Source: Marinobacter maroccanus (GTDB lineage Bacteria; Pseudomonadota; Gammaproteobacteria; Pseudomonadales; Oleiphilaceae). Taken from it: a stretch of 63,149 nucleotides of DNA. Location of the stretch: contig NZ_PSSX01000021.1 in assembly GCF_002933275.1 (NCBI RefSeq), positions 1-63,149 of the forward strand. Reading direction: 5' to 3'. Below the pieces are notes generated by a model, which saw only the letters and a program-made list of their open reading frames with translations, made no database searches and had not been told where the DNA came from. How positions within the stretch are numbered: the stretch's first letter is position 1; each line of letters begins with the position of its first letter. Below are positions 1 to 10,415 of this stretch, in pieces. The position numbers were made by a program, and so were the translations under genes.

Positions 1-90
1 CGCATCCGAAATACCTCGGCCAGCGCCCACACGAATTACTTGGTCAACTTTTTAAAGAGCGTTTGAGCTGTTGCTCAATCAAGGCCGCGT
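1..90 (-). other. 5' leader of an rRNA operon (runs off the left edge)
   Basis: Read on the minus strand, this stretch has the order expected of a gammaproteobacterial rrn leader: a GC-rich discriminator just after a strong promoter, a small hairpin, boxA (GCTCTTTAAAA), then a tail containing GTGTGGGCGCT. That tail resembles the end of the E. coli 16S leader (CTGTGTGGGCACTCG). The 16S gene itself should begin left of position 1 and is not in the window. The assignment combines visible motifs with knowledge of rrn leaders. Confidence 0.8.
50..78 (-). promoter_or_regulatory. boxB-like hairpin plus boxA antitermination site of the rrn leader
   Basis: On the minus strand, TTGAGC (73..78) and GCTCAA (63..68) form a perfect 6-bp stem around a 4-nt loop. 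It is followed almost at once by boxA, GCTCTTTAAAA (50..60), close to the E. coli rrn boxA TGCTCTTTAACAA. This is the Nus-factor loading site that lets polymerase read through untranslated rRNA. Confidence 0.8.
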
Positions 91-118
91 ATTCTACATC
101 GTTCCGCCGCCTTGTCAA
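91..118 (-). promoter_or_regulatory. rrn proximal promoter P2 (sigma-70)
   Basis: Minus-strand TTGACA (113..118), 16-bp spacer, TAGAAT (91..96), followed by a GC-rich discriminator (ACGCGGC). That discriminator type is typical of stringently controlled rRNA promoters. The DNA upstream (119..170) is A/T-rich with A and T runs, as in an UP element. Start of transcription is expected near 84. Confidence 0.85.
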
Positions 119-223
119 CCGTTAATCTGAAGAATTTTAAAACTCGTTTTCTTCAGTACTTTCAAACAGTTGCCTTTCGAATCCGGAGCTGCCTGAGTGG
201 CTTACCCCTCGAAAGAGATGCGC

Positions 224-251
224 ATTTTACAGACCTCTCAGGAGGTGTCAA
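224..251 (-). promoter_or_regulatory. rrn distal promoter P1 (sigma-70)
   Basis: Minus-strand TTGACA (246..251), 16-bp spacer, TAAAAT (224..229), discriminator GCGCAT. An A-rich stretch upstream (255..280) would serve as an UP element. The spacing equals that of the second promoter about 130 bp downstream, giving the tandem P1/P2 layout known for rrn operons. It starts only about 70 bp after the purT stop codon, in the same direction. Confidence 0.83.
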
Positions 252-319
252 CGATTGGTTTTGATTTTTTTCATGAAACCTCACGATTCCTGTTTATGAC
301 ACCAATATTCGATAAAGAT

Positions 320-1510
320 TCATGGTTCAACGATAACCGATTGTGCCGCGCCGCGCGCTTTTTTCCGCGCTTCCTCTATGGAAGCACCCTTCGCCAGCGC
401 AACGCCCATTCGACGGCGCCCTTTTAATTCGGGCTTTCCGAAAAGGCGTAACTGGGTATCCGGCTCCGAAAGCGCCGCTTCAAGCCCTGAATAGGAAACC
501 TCTGTTGAATCTCCTTCAGGCAGGATCACCGCCGATGCCGACGGACCGGTCTGACGGATCGAGGGGATCGGCAGACCCAGGATAGCCCGCGCGTGCAGCG
601 CAAACTCGGAGAGGTCCTGAGAGACCAGGGTTACCAGCCCTGTATCATGGGGACGTGGCGAAACTTCCGAGAACCAGACGTTGTCTTCTTTAACGAAGAG
701 CTCTACACCATAGATGCCATACCCACCGAGATTTTCCACCACAGCCCGGGCGACTTCCGCTGAACGCTCATAGGCGAGGGGCGCCATCGGCTGGGGTTGC
801 CACGACTCCCGGTAGTCTCCATCTTCCTGTCGGTGCCCTATGGGCTCACAAAACGAAACTCCGTCTCGATGCTTGACGGTCAGCAGGGTAATCTCATAAT
901 CGAAATCCACGAACCCCTCCACGATCACCCTTCCCTTACCCGCGCGCCCGCCAGACTGGGCATACTCCCACGCCGCTTCAATATCTCCCTCGGTCTTGAC
1001 CGTACTTTGTCCTTTGCCCGAGGAACTCATAACCGGCTTTACCACCAGTGGAAGCCCTATCTCCTTCACCGCTGCGAGATATTCCTCCCGGGAACCGGCA
1101 AAGCGGTATGGCGACGTTGGCAATCCCAGCTCTTCAGCAGCAAGCCGACGGATTCCCTCACGGTTCATTGTCAGGTTTACCGCCCTCGCCGTTGGAATGA
1201 CGTGATATCCCTCTTCTTCCAGCTTGACCAGTTCCGGCGTGGCAATGGCTTCAATCTCAGGAACGATCAGATTCGGCTTTTCCTGCTCGATGACGCGGCG
1301 CAGGCTGGCGCCGTCGAGCATGTCGATGACATGGCTTCGATGAGCCACCTGCATGGCAGGCGCATCGGCATAACGATCCACGGCGATCACTTCAACGCCA
1401 TAGCGCTGCAACTCGATGACCACTTCTTTTCCAAGCTCACCGGATCCGCAAAACAGAACCCTGTAGGCGTTGCCTTTGAGGGGTGTACCAATTCGAACTG
1501 AGTCAGTCAT
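320..1510 (-). CDS. purT: Formate-dependent phosphoribosylglycinamide formyltransferase (GAR transformylase 2)
   Basis: The 396-aa protein uses ATP and formate to formylate GAR in the third step of purine synthesis, an alternative to folate-dependent PurN. It is an ATP-grasp enzyme: an N-terminal pre-ATP-grasp fold with GSGELGKE at residues 22-29 and a glycine-rich ATP loop SSGKGQS at about 163-169, then the metal-binding region [10 protein letters not shown]. The length matches E. coli PurT (392 aa). It is the last gene before the rrn promoters, on the same strand. A second purine gene, purL, lies 3 kb away. Confidence 0.96.
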   Translation of the reverse strand: MTDSVRIGTPLKGNAYRVLFCGSGELGKEVVIELQRYGVEVIAVDRYADAPAMQVAHRSHVIDMLDGASLRRVIEQEKPNLIVPEIEAIATPELVKLEEEGYHVIPTARAVNLTMNREGIRRLAAEELGLPTSPYRFAGSREEYLAAVKEIGLPLVVKPVMSSSGKGQSTVKTEGDIEAAWEYAQSGGRAGKGRVIVEGFVDFDYEITLLTVKHRDGVSFCEPIGHRQEDGDYRESWQPQPMAPLAYERSAEVARAVVENLGGYGIYGVELFVKEDNVWFSEVSPRPHDTGLVTLVSQDLSEFALHARAILGLPIPSIRQTGPSASAVILPEGDSTEVSYSGLEAALSEPDTQLRLFGKPELKGRRRMGVALAKGASIEEARKKARGAAQSVIVEP

Positions 1511-1528
1511 GATCTGCCAGTACCTTTG

Positions 1529-1717
1529 TTAGCCGTGAATCAGGGATTTCTTTTCGCGTTCCGCCACCCTTCGCAGCACCTCGCGACGTTCTTCATTATC
1601 CATACGGGTCCAACGGGTGATTTCGTCTCCGCTTCGATGACAGCCAACACAGACGTCATCTTCATCAAGGGCGCAAATGCTCACGCAGGGCGAGCGTACC
1701 TTGTCAGCGACACTCAT
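1529..1717 (-). CDS. DUF1289 small cysteine-motif protein
   Basis: A 62-aa protein with the DUF1289 pattern: SPCVSIC near the N terminus, then VCVGC and a following tryptophan (ITRW). The four cysteines (C-x3-C, C-x2-C) look like a small metal site, but no function is established. The start codon overlaps the stop of the carbonic-anhydrase-like gene upstream by 4 bp (ATGA type), so the two are translationally coupled. Confidence 0.85.
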   Translation of the reverse strand: MSVADKVRSPCVSICALDEDDVCVGCHRSGDEITRWTRMDNEERREVLRRVAEREKKSLIHG

Positions 1718-2247
1718 TTCTTCGGCTCGCAGGGCTTGAGCTCATCAGCATAGCGGGCTGCATTCTGTACATAGTGCTGGGCACTCATTTCCAGCATCTT
1801 TTTCTGGTTGTCGTTAAGCTCCCGCTTGATCTTGCCCGGTGAACCGACAACCATGGAACCATCGGGTACCTCCATTCCCTCAGGTATGAGTGCATTGGCA
1901 CCTATCAGGCAATGCTTACCAATCTTTGCACCATTCAGAACGACGGCGTTGATACCGATCAATGAGTAATCGCCAATCTCGCAGCCGTGAAGCATAACCT
2001 TGTGACCAACCGTTATGCCCCTTCCCAGGGTAAGCGGCATACCGGGATCGGTATGTAGTACGGAGCCATCCTGGATATTCGTCTCCGGCCCTATCGTGAT
2101 CAATTCATTGTCGCCACGGATAACGGCGTTGAACCAGACGCTGGCTTTTTCCATCAGCCGGACCCGGCCAATCACCGACGCATTGTCGGCCACGAAGTGC
2201 CCCTCACCTTCCAGCTCAGGCGTTCGGTCATTCAACTGGTAAAACAT
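1714..2247 (-). CDS. Gamma-class carbonic-anhydrase-like hexapeptide protein (YrdA/PaaY family)
   Basis: The 177-aa protein is a left-handed beta-helix of hexapeptide repeats, e.g. (L/I)[22 protein letters not shown]. It keeps three candidate metal-binding histidines ([15 protein letters not shown]) of gamma carbonic anhydrases. Activity in the bacterial YrdA group is uncertain, so zinc hydrolase or ferripyochelin-binding-like is as far as I go. I use the ATG at 2247 because AAGGAGG lies 7 nt upstream. A longer frame to 2289 would lack a ribosome site and overlap the upstream gene. Confidence 0.88.
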   Translation of the reverse strand: MFYQLNDRTPELEGEGHFVADNASVIGRVRLMEKASVWFNAVIRGDNELITIGPETNIQDGSVLHTDPGMPLTLGRGITVGHKVMLHGCEIGDYSLIGINAVVLNGAKIGKHCLIGANALIPEGMEVPDGSMVVGSPGKIKRELNDNQKKMLEMSAQHYVQNAARYADELKPCEPKK

Positions 2248-2248
2248 C

Positions 2249-2836
2249 TCAGCCTCCTTCAGGCGGTTCAAGCAGGTCAATTCCGGCATCGTACACAGCG
2301 TTCAGGAAATCAACCAGAACCACTGCCGACAACCCCCAGATTTCGTAGCGCTCCCACCGATAGCAGGGCACGTAAAACGTATGATTCAGAAAATTCAGAG
2401 CGTCTGTGCGCTCGCGCCGGTCCTCGAGGAAGAAGGAGAGCGGTACCCGGAATACACTTTCAATCTCGTGGGGATTCGGTTCCAGAGGATGATCCCCGGG
2501 AATCACACCGACGTAAGGAGTAACAAGAATTCCATAACGGGACATGACCTGGCTCAGAGGCGCAATGATCTGCACCTGGTCCGGCGGTAACCCGATTTCC
2601 TCGTGGGTTTCACGCAGCGCGGTTGCTGCCAGAGACGGGTCTTCAGGATCACGTTTACCGCCGGGATAGGCTACCTGCCCGCGATGAGTGCTCAGATTTT
2701 CAGACCTGAGCGTAAAAATCATTTCGGGGTTTCGGTGATCATCGGTTATCGGAACCAGAATCCCGGCTTCGGGATAATCCAGCGCCAGCTGCCGCGGCGC
2801 ATAGCCGGCGAGGCGCTCGGCAAGTAAATCACGCAA
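2249..2836 (-). CDS. CoA pyrophosphatase, NUDIX hydrolase (YeaB/NudL-like)
   Basis: The 195-aa protein carries a NUDIX box ([18 protein letters not shown] followed by THEEIGL, near residues 60-85). An upstream [12 protein letters not shown] stretch is characteristic of the CoA-cleaving NUDIX group, which converts CoA to 4'-phosphopantetheine and 3',5'-ADP. The start is a TTG preceded by GGAGAC. Its stop codon overlaps the ribosome site of the following gene, so 2836..1529 reads as one operon. The substrate is inferred from family, not tested. Confidence 0.87.
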   Translation of the reverse strand: MRDLLAERLAGYAPRQLALDYPEAGILVPITDDHRNPEMIFTLRSENLSTHRGQVAYPGGKRDPEDPSLAATALRETHEEIGLPPDQVQIIAPLSQVMSRYGILVTPYVGVIPGDHPLEPNPHEIESVFRVPLSFFLEDRRERTDALNFLNHTFYVPCYRWERYEIWGLSAVVLVDFLNAVYDAGIDLLEPPEGG

Positions 2837-2933
2837 TGTTCGTCTCCACAGTACATCCGGAGGTTGGATGAGACAGAGGCAGCCGGGATCGTTAAACTGA
2901 CTACCACACCAATTTCAGTATACGGGGAAAATC

Positions 2934-3485
2934 ATGAAGTACTGCAGCACATGCGGCCAGCCGGTTGAACAACGCATCCCCGAAGGCGATAACCGTCACC
3001 GCTATGTCTGTGTCAGCTGCGATACCATACATTACCAGAACCCTCGCATTGTCGCCGGCACCGTTCCCGTATGGGAGGGCCAGATACTACTGTGCCGGAG
3101 AGCTATCGAACCGCGCTATGGCTACTGGACGCTGCCCGCCGGATTTATGGAGAACGCAGAAACCACCATTGAGGCTGCTGAGCGGGAAACCCTGGAAGAG
3201 GCCCTCGCTGAAGTGAATATTGAGGGCCTCTACTCGATCATCGACGTGCCACACATCAATCAGGTTCACATGTTCTACCGAGCCACCCTGACAGACGGAC
3301 ATTTCGGTGCAGGTGAGGAGTCACTGGAATCCAGACTGTTCGGGCTGGATGAGATCCCCTGGGAGGAGATCTCCTTTCCGACCGTGAAGCGCACCCTCGA
3401 GCTGTTCCTGGCCGACTACAGGCGCGAATCCTTCGGTGTCCATGTGAGCGACATCCGCCACCCCATGGCGAAAGACCGCAAATAA
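2934..3485 (+). CDS. NUDIX hydrolase with N-terminal zinc ribbon
   Basis: The 183-aa protein starts with a zinc-ribbon pattern, CSTCG (residues 4-8) and CVSC (about 26-29). It is followed by a NUDIX domain with box [21 protein letters not shown]. Related proteins are annotated as ADP-ribose or NAD-type pyrophosphatases, but the substrate cannot be read from sequence. It is divergent from the CoA pyrophosphatase gene, with about 97 bp between starts, so the two NUDIX genes probably share a promoter region. Confidence 0.87.
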   Translation: MKYCSTCGQPVEQRIPEGDNRHRYVCVSCDTIHYQNPRIVAGTVPVWEGQILLCRRAIEPRYGYWTLPAGFMENAETTIEAAERETLEEALAEVNIEGLYSIIDVPHINQVHMFYRATLTDGHFGAGEESLESRLFGLDEIPWEEISFPTVKRTLELFLADYRRESFGVHVSDIRHPMAKDRK

Positions 3486-3494
3486 GGCCGCCGG

Positions 3495-3806
3495 CTACAA
3501 CTCCTCTATTCGATAGACCTCGTAAGCGGGCTCCTCATAGGGATGAGCCCGCTTGAGCGCTGCGAGGGCATCCCGTATCAGCTCGTCAGCACAAACCAGC
3601 TCAACCTTGTACTCATCCACCGCTTCAATCTCACCGGCTTTGCCAAGAAAAGGATCACTTCCTTCAAGCGGGCGAAACTGCCCCCTTCCGAGACATTGCC
3701 AGGCACAACAATCGTAATCACCAATACGACCGGCTCCAGCATCAAACAATGCCTGCTTGGTTTCCTCAACGTGAGTTTCCGGAACGAAATAACACATCTT
3801 GTACAT
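3495..3806 (-). CDS. Small stand-alone NIF3/YqfO-like domain protein
   Basis: About 103 aa. It corresponds to the inserted domain of the NIF3/YqfO family: YKMCYFVPETHVEETKQALFDAGAG at the start and RAHPYEEPAYEVY at the end. Stand-alone copies occur widely in gammaproteobacteria without a proven role. I start at 3806 because GAGGGAGGG sits just upstream, whereas the frame could extend to 3860. It is convergent with the zinc-ribbon NUDIX gene (9-bp gap). Its upstream region contains an inverted pair of DnaA-box-like sequences. Confidence 0.85.
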   Translation of the reverse strand: MYKMCYFVPETHVEETKQALFDAGAGRIGDYDCCAWQCLGRGQFRPLEGSDPFLGKAGEIEAVDEYKVELVCADELIRDALAALKRAHPYEEPAYEVYRIEEL

Positions 3807-3860
3807 CGAAAACCCTCCCTCGGATCGGATATTTTTTGTACAGATTAATAGCTTAGACAC

Positions 3861-3883
3861 TTACCCACAGAATCTGTGGATAA
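3861..3883. promoter_or_regulatory. Inverted pair of DnaA-box-like sequences
   Basis: TTACCCACAGA (3861..3871) and TCTGTGGATAA (3873..3883) are mirror images apart from one base and one central nucleotide. The right half contains a perfect DnaA box (TTATCCACA on the minus strand). The site lies 55-77 bp upstream of the NIF3-like gene, about where its promoter should be. DnaA binding is inferred from the motif only. Confidence 0.5.
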
Positions 3884-4151
3884 CTCTGGGGAAAGATTTT
3901 GGGAACACGCCCCCAAACCCCGTAATCACTGCACTTTCGTTAAATTGGCGACAAAATCACCTGATTCATTTATTCTTTATTTTTCAATATCTTATGACTT
4001 TTGCGCAAAAGTTGAACCGATTTCCCGCTGTTTGTTCACAGAACAAACAGGAAGGCACCAGCAATGTGCATAAAAATACTGAGTCAAGGGAATTTTTGCC
4101 ATTTTCGCCGATTTTTTCCCTTGAAAAATGCCCAGAAGCGGGGCAGCCAAT
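3884..4151. other. AT-rich intergenic region with three inverted repeats
   Basis: No gene is visible. It contains a perfect 16-bp palindrome ACTTTTGCGCAAAAGT (3997..4012) and a perfect 10-bp inverted repeat CTGTTTGTTC/GAACAAACAG around ACA (4028..4050). A 9-bp inverted repeat TCAAGGGAA/TTCCCTTGA brackets 23 nt (4084..4124). I could not identify a convincing promoter-terminator pair for a small RNA. Regulator binding sites or RNA structure are both possible. Confidence 0.55.
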
Positions 4152-4204
4152 AAAAAAGCCGGCTTTGGAGAAAACGCTCATGTTGAGCGTATCCAAAACC
4201 GGCT
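4152..4204 (-). terminator. Rho-independent terminator of purL
   Basis: On the minus strand a 13-bp stem (AGCCGGTTTTGGA with TCCAAAGCCGGCT, one G-U pair) encloses an inner perfect 6-bp hairpin CGCTCA/TGAGCG. It is followed by TTTTTTA. It begins 19 bp after the purL stop codon. The two-storey stem is longer than usual. Confidence 0.85.
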
Positions 4205-4222
4205 CTTTTCTGACGCGGGAAT

Positions 4223-7200
4223 TTAACCGAACCAGCGTCTCGCATTTCGGAACATGCGAATCCAGGAACCGTCTTCCTGCCACTCTGACGGACGCCAGGA
4301 ATGCTGAACAGCCCGGAACACTCGCTCGGGGTGCGGCATCATGATCGTGACCCTGCCGTCGCGGGTGGTAACCCCGGTAATTCCGGCTTCCGAACCGTTC
4401 GGGTTATAGGGATAACGAACCGTTGCCTGCCCCCGATTATCCACATAGCGAAGGGCCACCAGCTCGTTCTCGGAGAGCGCCTCCGCCGAGGTGCCGCTGG
4501 CAAATTCAACCCTGCCTTCGCCGTGGGCAACCGCAATGGGCATACGAGAGCCGGCCATGCCGTCCATGAATGCAGACGGTGACGACATCACCTCAACCAT
4601 AACCAGCCGTGCTTCAAACTGCTCGGACTGGTTGCGTACGAAACGAGGCCAGCCTTCGCTGCCCGGAATCAGTTCGTGCAGGTTGGAGAGCATCTGACAG
4701 CCATTGCACACCCCCAGCGCCAAAGTGTCCTGACGATTGAAGAATGCCGCAAACTGGTCCCTGACGCGATCGCTGAACAGAATTGATTTGGCCCACCCTT
4801 CACCGGCACCCAGAACATCACCGTAGGAGAAACCGCCGCAGGCAACCAGGCTGTTAAAGCCATCCAGCGTAACCCGACCAGAGAGCAGATCGCTCATGTG
4901 CACGTCTACGGAATCAAAACCGGCACGATCGAACGCAGCCGCCATTTCAACCTGCCCATTCACACCCTGCTCTCGCAAGACCGCAACCTTCGGACGGCCT
5001 CCCTTGTTGATATAGGGGGCCGCTACATCTTCGTTGATGTCATAGGAGAGCTCCGCATGAAGACCGGGATCCTCCGCATCAAGCAGATTATCGAATTCTT
5101 CACGGGCGCAATCGGCGTTATCCCGCAGAGACTGAACGCGGTAACTGGTTTCCGCCCATAGACGCTGAAGCTCTACACGAGATTCATCCACTACCGTGCC
5201 ACCCTCAAAGGTGAGGCGCAGGCTGTCGGTGTCATTCGGGCTGCCAATCACACTGATGTAGTCGCCAAGACCAGCGGCAGAGAACTGCTGCAGGACAAAA
5301 CCGGTGTCTTCCCTGCGCACCTGAATAACAGCACCCAGCTCTTCGTTAAACAGCTCCCTGGCAAACTGGCTGCGATCTTCGGCAAGGCCATCCAGTTTGA
5401 TATCGACACCACAACGGCCGGCAAAGCACATCTCAGCCAGCGTGACGAACACACCACCGTCGGAACGGTCATGATAGGCCAGCAGTTTACCGTCGGAGTT
5501 CAGCCCCTGAATGACCGCGAAGAAAGCCTTGATGTCCTCGGGATCATCCAGGTCCGGCGCCACAGCACCGACCTGACGGTACACCTGAGCCAGAGCGGAA
5601 CCACCCAGGCGGTTCTGACCGGCAGCGAGATCCACCAGAATCAGGTCGGTCTCGCCGGCATCCGTTACCAATTGGGGCGTCAGGGTTCTGGCAACATCGG
5701 TTACCGGCGCAAAGCCGCTGACAATCAATGAAAGCGGTGCAGTTACGCTCTTCTGTTCGCCACTATCCTCCTCCCACATGGTCTTCATGGACATGGAGTC
5801 CTTGCCGACCGGGATCGTAATACCAAGCTCCGGGCACAGCTCCATGCCTACCGCGCGAACGGTTTCATAGAGATTTTCATCCTCGCCCGGATGTCCGGCA
5901 GCCGCCATCCAGTTTGCAGACAGGCGGATATCGGACAGTTTGGCGATTGGAGCCGCTGCCATATTGGTAACCACCTCGCCCACGGCCATGCGGCCAGAGG
6001 CGGGGGCATCGATCGTCGCAACCGGCGTGCGCTCGCCCATAGCCATGGCTTCACCAGCGCGGACATCGAAGGAAGTGGCGGTAACGGCCACATCGGCGAC
6101 TGGCACCTGCCAGGGCCCCACCATCTGATCTCGCGCCACCAGGCCGGTAATGGTCCGATCACCGATGGTGATCAAAAAACTCTTGGAGCCAACGGACGGC
6201 AGACGCAGAACACGGCGAATGGCGTCGTCCAGATCGATCTTGGTGGAGTCGAATATGGGCTTGGTAAAGGAAGCGCGACTGACGCTCCGGTGCATGCGCG
6301 GCGGCTTGCCAAACAGCACTTCCATCGGCAGGTCAACCGGCTTGTCGTCAAAGTAGGAATCACCCAACTCCAGGTGGTGGGCCTCTGTCGCTTCACCAAT
6401 CACGGCATAGGGGCAACGCTCCCGGCGGCAAAGGGCATCAAACCGCTCCAGGTTTTCCGGAGCCACTGCCATCACATACCGCTCCTGGGACTCGTTACAC
6501 CAGATCTCCAGCGGTGACATGCCAGGCTCGTCACTGGGGATATCGCGAAGCTCGAATTTGCCGCCTCGACCGCCATCCTTCACAAGCTCCGGCATGGCAT
6601 TGGAAAGCCCGCCAGCGCCAACATCATGGATAAACGCGATTGGGTTGTTGTCCCCCATCTGCCAGCAACGGTCGATCACTTCCTGGCAGCGACGCTCCAT
6701 CTCCGGGTTGTCCCGCTGAACCGACGCAAAATCCAGGTTTTCGTTACTGGACCCCGAATCCATGGACGAAGCAGCGCCGCCACCAAGACCGATCAGCATG
6801 GAGGGCCCGCCCAGCACAATGAGCTTGGCACCCACCGGGATATTGCCTTTTTCAACGTGCTCTTCACGAATGTTGCCAAGACCTCCGGCAATCATGATCG
6901 GCTTGTGGTAACCGCGGACTTCCTCGCCAGCGGCACCCGGCACTTTTTCTTCAAAGGTTCGGAAATAGCCGGCCAGATTGGGACGACCGAACTCGTTGTT
7001 GAACGCCGCACCGCCAATAGGCCCTTCAATCATGATGTCGAGAGCTGAAGCAATCCGCTCCGGTTTGCCATAGTTGATTTCCCATGGCTGGGGGTCGTCC
7101 GGAAGGTTCAGGTTGGAGACCGTGAAACCAGTCAGACCCGCCTTTGGCTTCGAGCCCCGACCGGTCGCGCCCTCGTCGCGAATTTCGCCACCGGAGCCTG

Positions 7201-8128
7201 TTGCCGCACCGGCCGCAGGGGCAATTGCGGTCGGGTGGTTGTGTGTCTCCACCTTCATCAGGATGTGAATATCTTCCTCGTTGTATCCGTAGACCCCAGT
7301 CTCCGGATCCGGAAAGAAGCGGCCACCCCGGCTGCCCCGGATAACAGATGCGTTATCTTTGTATGCCGAAAGGACGCCTTCGCTGTTCATTTCAAAGGTA
7401 TTGCGGATCATCGCGAAGAGGGATTTTTCCTGGCCCTCACCGTCAATATCCCAGGAGGCGTTGAAGATCTTGTGTCGACAGTGCTCGGAGTTCGCCTGTG
7501 CGAACATCATAAGTTCCACGTCGGTCGGATCCCGCTCAAGATCCGTGAAGGACTTCACCAGGTAGTCGATTTCATCTTCGGCAAGGGCCAGACCCAGGCG
7601 AGAGTTCGCTTCAACCAGGGCATTACGGCCACCCGCCAGAACAGGAACCCGCCCGAGGAGTCGCGGTTCCTCATGGCTGAACAGCAGCTCCGCCCCGCCC
7701 ATTTCATGAAATACTTTCTGGGTCATGCGGTCATGAAGCAGGGCTGCGATCTTCTCGCGCTGTTCCAGGCCAAGCTTACGACCAGAACGGATGTAGTAGG
7801 CCGTACCCCGCTCGATGCGGTGAATCTGACGAAGACCGCAATTGCGGGAAATGTCTGTTGCCTTGCTGGACCAGGGTGAAAGCGTTCCCGGGCGCGGCAC
7901 GACCAGAAACAGAACCCCGTCCGGGTCTTCGACCGGAACACTGGGGCCGTATGTCAGCAGTCGGTCGAGGATAGCCTGCTCTGCGTCAGAGAGGTCCGAC
8001 TCCAGATCGACAAAGTGCATGAACTCTGCATAAACGTGCTCGACTTCAGGCACGATGTCCTGAATCCGGGAATGTAGTTTGCGGGAGCGGAATGGCGAAA
8101 GCGCGGGAGCGCCGCGAAGTTCAAGCAT
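4223..8128 (-). CDS. purL: Phosphoribosylformylglycinamidine synthase (FGAM synthase)
   Basis: About 1301 aa from the ATG at 8128, matching the single-chain proteobacterial PurL (E. coli about 1295 aa). It converts FGAR, glutamine and ATP to FGAM. It has an N-terminal PurS-like region, two AIRS-type ATP-binding halves ([12 protein letters not shown] and [19 protein letters not shown] are typical), and a C-terminal glutamine amidotransferase with nucleophile LGVCNGCQ and histidine in MMPHPER. The frame is open to 8245, but [13 protein letters not shown] is the usual N terminus. It is monocistronic and divergent from mltF. Confidence 0.97.
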   Translation of the reverse strand: MLELRGAPALSPFRSRKLHSRIQDIVPEVEHVYAEFMHFVDLESDLSDAEQAILDRLLTYGPSVPVEDPDGVLFLVVPRPGTLSPWSSKATDISRNCGLRQIHRIERGTAYYIRSGRKLGLEQREKIAALLHDRMTQKVFHEMGGAELLFSHEEPRLLGRVPVLAGGRNALVEANSRLGLALAEDEIDYLVKSFTDLERDPTDVELMMFAQANSEHCRHKIFNASWDIDGEGQEKSLFAMIRNTFEMNSEGVLSAYKDNASVIRGSRGGRFFPDPETGVYGYNEEDIHILMKVETHNHPTAIAPAAGAATGSGGEIRDEGATGRGSKPKAGLTGFTVSNLNLPDDPQPWEINYGKPERIASALDIMIEGPIGGAAFNNEFGRPNLAGYFRTFEEKVPGAAGEEVRGYHKPIMIAGGLGNIREEHVEKGNIPVGAKLIVLGGPSMLIGLGGGAASSMDSGSSNENLDFASVQRDNPEMERRCQEVIDRCWQMGDNNPIAFIHDVGAGGLSNAMPELVKDGGRGGKFELRDIPSDEPGMSPLEIWCNESQERYVMAVAPENLERFDALCRRERCPYAVIGEATEAHHLELGDSYFDDKPVDLPMEVLFGKPPRMHRSVSRASFTKPIFDSTKIDLDDAIRRVLRLPSVGSKSFLITIGDRTITGLVARDQMVGPWQVPVADVAVTATSFDVRAGEAMAMGERTPVATIDAPASGRMAVGEVVTNMAAAPIAKLSDIRLSANWMAAAGHPGEDENLYETVRAVGMELCPELGITIPVGKDSMSMKTMWEEDSGEQKSVTAPLSLIVSGFAPVTDVARTLTPQLVTDAGETDLILVDLAAGQNRLGGSALAQVYRQVGAVAPDLDDPEDIKAFFAVIQGLNSDGKLLAYHDRSDGGVFVTLAEMCFAGRCGVDIKLDGLAEDRSQFARELFNEELGAVIQVRREDTGFVLQQFSAAGLGDYISVIGSPNDTDSLRLTFEGGTVVDESRVELQRLWAETSYRVQSLRDNADCAREEFDNLLDAEDPGLHAELSYDINEDVAAPYINKGGRPKVAVLREQGVNGQVEMAAAFDRAGFDSVDVHMSDLLSGRVTLDGFNSLVACGGFSYGDVLGAGEGWAKSILFSDRVRDQFAAFFNRQDTLALGVCNGCQMLSNLHELIPGSEGWPRFVRNQSEQFEARLVMVEVMSSPSAFMDGMAGSRMPIAVAHGEGRVEFASGTSAEALSENELVALRYVDNRGQATVRYPYNPNGSEAGITGVTTRDGRVTIMMPHPERVFRAVQHSWRPSEWQEDGSWIRMFRNARRWFG

Positions 8129-8409
8129 GATATCAACCTGTATCGCGCGAAACGGGGAAGTCTGGGTGCAATTTGAAAGGCCGCCATGATACTCGAAAGC
8201 GGGGCCAGGATACAGCGCTTGAAGCGTTAATCCCCGACCGCACAATTGACATTGTTTTGCATATTAATTAACCAGATTTATTGACCAGCCATCCGACACC
8301 AAGGATCATTGAGCAGGTGGAAAGGAATTCCACGCTCAGGATAGAGAGGGGTGCAGGTCCGCAAGCGGCTCTGCAACCAGATGATCCAGACGTGACGGAG
8401 ATCAGGGAC

Positions 8410-9924
8410 TTGCCCAGAATTCTTGCTGCTTTAACAGGCGCATCCGCCAAGACGTTTTTCTTACTTGGCTCCGCCCTACTACTGACTGGATGCTCGCAAC
8501 CCAGCACTCTCCAGGAAATCCGGGATGAGGGTGTGCTGCATGTGATCACCCGTACCGCGCCCTCTATCTATGTGGAAAGTGAGGGCGGCCCTACCGGTTA
8601 CGACTATGAACTGGCGAAGCTGTTCGCTAATGAACTGGGGGTAAAGCTACGGATCCGCGTCGCCGATGACAATACCGAAATCCTGTCGGTACTGGACAAG
8701 AATTATGCCCACCTGGGTATGCTGGGGCTGTCCAGTCAGCCGGACACGGCCGGCCAGTACCACACCGTCGCTACCGGTATTAATGCACAGTCGATACTGG
8801 TCTATAACCGGGATGTGGAGCGACCAGAATCACTGGAAGACCTGGCCGGAAGACCTCTTCACGTGGTGGCCGATAGCAACCATGAGCATCGTCTGAACGA
8901 GGCCTTGGAAGACATTCCAGAGCTTCAGTGGCAAGTGCATCCCGGCCTCGACGCCGCTGGCGTACTGTCCCGCGTCGAGAGCGGCGAATTCCCCTACGCG
9001 ATGGTTTCCTCCAACGAACTCGATCTGAACCACGTGTTCTACCCGATGGTGAAGGAGGCATTTGCCGTTGGAGAACCCGGCGAACTGGCCTGGTTTTTCC
9101 CGTCGGCACAGGATGAATCTTTGGCAAACGCTGCCCGGCAGTTCCTGGACACCCTGGAGGCCAACGGCACCCTGGCCCAGATTGCCGAGCGCTTCTACGG
9201 TCACCTGGATCGGCTCAATTATGTCGGCGCCCGCACCTTCATGCACCATGTGGAAAATCGCCTGCCCAAATACGAGTCACTGTTTCGCGACTATGCCAGA
9301 GACTTCAAGATGGACTGGAGGCTGCTCGCAGCCATCGGTTATCAGGAGTCCCACTGGCGGCCCAACGCGGTATCCCCCACCGGGGTCCGCGGCCTGATGA
9401 TGCTGACCCGGAACACTGCCAGCCATATCGGCATCAACAACCGCCTGGACGCAGAAGAAAGTATCCAGGGCGGCGCCAAGTATTTCCGGATCGTGCACGA
9501 AAAGATCCCGGAGCGGATCCCAGAGCCGGACCGTACCTGGTTCGCCCTCGCCTCTTACAACGTGGGTTTTGGCCACCTCGAGGACGCCCGTCGCCTCACA
9601 GAAGGCGCTGGAAAGGACCCCGACCGGTGGATGGATGTAAAGGAATTCCTGCCACTGCTGGCGCAGAAGGAATGGTATACGAAGACCCGCTTTGGCTACG
9701 CCCGCGGCCATGAACCGGTCATCTACGTTCAGAATATCCGGCGCTACTATGATGTTCTGGCCCGGCTCAACGAACCGGCCACACCAGCGCCAGAGCAGGA
9801 GGAGCAAATCGTACAGATGGAGGAGAACCCGAAATCGGGGATCTTTGCCGACGAACTGCAGCCCGACGAAAGACTCCGGGCGGGCCTGCCGGCAGAGCTC
9901 GGCATGATCCCGCCGACCCTCTGA
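8410..9924 (+). CDS. mltF: Membrane-bound lytic murein transglycosylase F
   Basis: A lipoprotein with an N-terminal solute-binding domain (SBP_bac_3 type, about residues 35-270) and a C-terminal SLT transglycosylase domain with catalytic glutamate in GYQESHWRPNAVSPTGVRG. It cleaves peptidoglycan to anhydromuropeptides at the outer membrane. The frame opens at a TTG at 8281, but that would give a 71-residue leader. The in-frame TTG at 8410 gives a normal 28-residue signal ending in the lipobox LLTGC and has GGAG nearby, so I chose it. The start is the least certain point. Confidence 0.9.
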   Translation: MPRILAALTGASAKTFFLLGSALLLTGCSQPSTLQEIRDEGVLHVITRTAPSIYVESEGGPTGYDYELAKLFANELGVKLRIRVADDNTEILSVLDKNYAHLGMLGLSSQPDTAGQYHTVATGINAQSILVYNRDVERPESLEDLAGRPLHVVADSNHEHRLNEALEDIPELQWQVHPGLDAAGVLSRVESGEFPYAMVSSNELDLNHVFYPMVKEAFAVGEPGELAWFFPSAQDESLANAARQFLDTLEANGTLAQIAERFYGHLDRLNYVGARTFMHHVENRLPKYESLFRDYARDFKMDWRLLAAIGYQESHWRPNAVSPTGVRGLMMLTRNTASHIGINNRLDAEESIQGGAKYFRIVHEKIPERIPEPDRTWFALASYNVGFGHLEDARRLTEGAGKDPDRWMDVKEFLPLLAQKEWYTKTRFGYARGHEPVIYVQNIRRYYDVLARLNEPATPAPEQEEQIVQMEENPKSGIFADELQPDERLRAGLPAELGMIPPTL

Positions 9925-9944
9925 ATCTCCCCATCCGAAGCGGG

Positions 9945-10415
9945 CTAGTCGGCACGGGCTTCAAGGGCTCTTTCCACCTGACTGGCGGAATACCCCCGAC
10001 GATTCAGAAAACGCGCCTGACGCACTTTTTCGTCCCAGTCTTCACTGAGGTCTCCCAGGCCGAACCGCTTATCGCGGATACCAATAGCTTGCTGACACCA
10101 GTCTTCTTCGGTCATCTCGTCAACACACTCCGGAGTCTTATGCACACCACGCTGTTGAAGTTCGCCCAGAATCCTTAGCGGCCCGTAGCCAAGGTCTATC
10201 CTCTGGCGGGCGTAGACGTCAGCGAACCGGTCATCGTCAAGCCAACCTTCTTTCTCGTAATCATCCAGAACGGCGTCAATAATGTCGCCCGACACCTTTC
10301 TCTGACGGAGCTTCAGGCTCAGCTCAAGGCGACTGTGCTCCCTCCTGGCCAGCAATCTCAGCGCCGTTGCCCGGGCTCTGTATTCCTGATCGTCCTGATT
10401 TTCCTGTTTTGCCAT
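9945..10415 (-). CDS. recX: RecX-family regulatory protein
   Basis: About 156 aa made of helical RecX repeats: RARATALRLLARREHSRLEL near the start and IIDAVLDDYEKEGWLDDDRFA in the middle, ending in a third repeat with RRGYSASQVERAL. RecX proteins limit RecA filament growth. It is not next to recA here; it sits convergent with mltF and divergent from the DUF349 gene. I start at MAKQENQ (10415), which has GGAAAGGG upstream. Confidence 0.88.
   Translation of the reverse strand: MAKQENQDDQEYRARATALRLLARREHSRLELSLKLRQRKVSGDIIDAVLDDYEKEGWLDDDRFADVYARQRIDLGYGPLRILGELQQRGVHKTPECVDEMTEEDWCQQAIGIRDKRFGLGDLSEDWDEKVRQARFLNRRGYSASQVERALEARAD

Noticed and set aside
3861..3883. Paired DnaA boxes as a chromosomal replication origin
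   Set aside because: Only two boxes are present and none of the usual oriC neighbours (dnaA, dnaN, gidA, mnmE) are here. A regulatory or titration site is more likely.
8281..8409. Extended N terminus of MltF from the TTG at 8281
   Set aside because: It would place the lipoprotein signal 43 residues from the N terminus. The TTG at 8410 gives a standard signal peptide.
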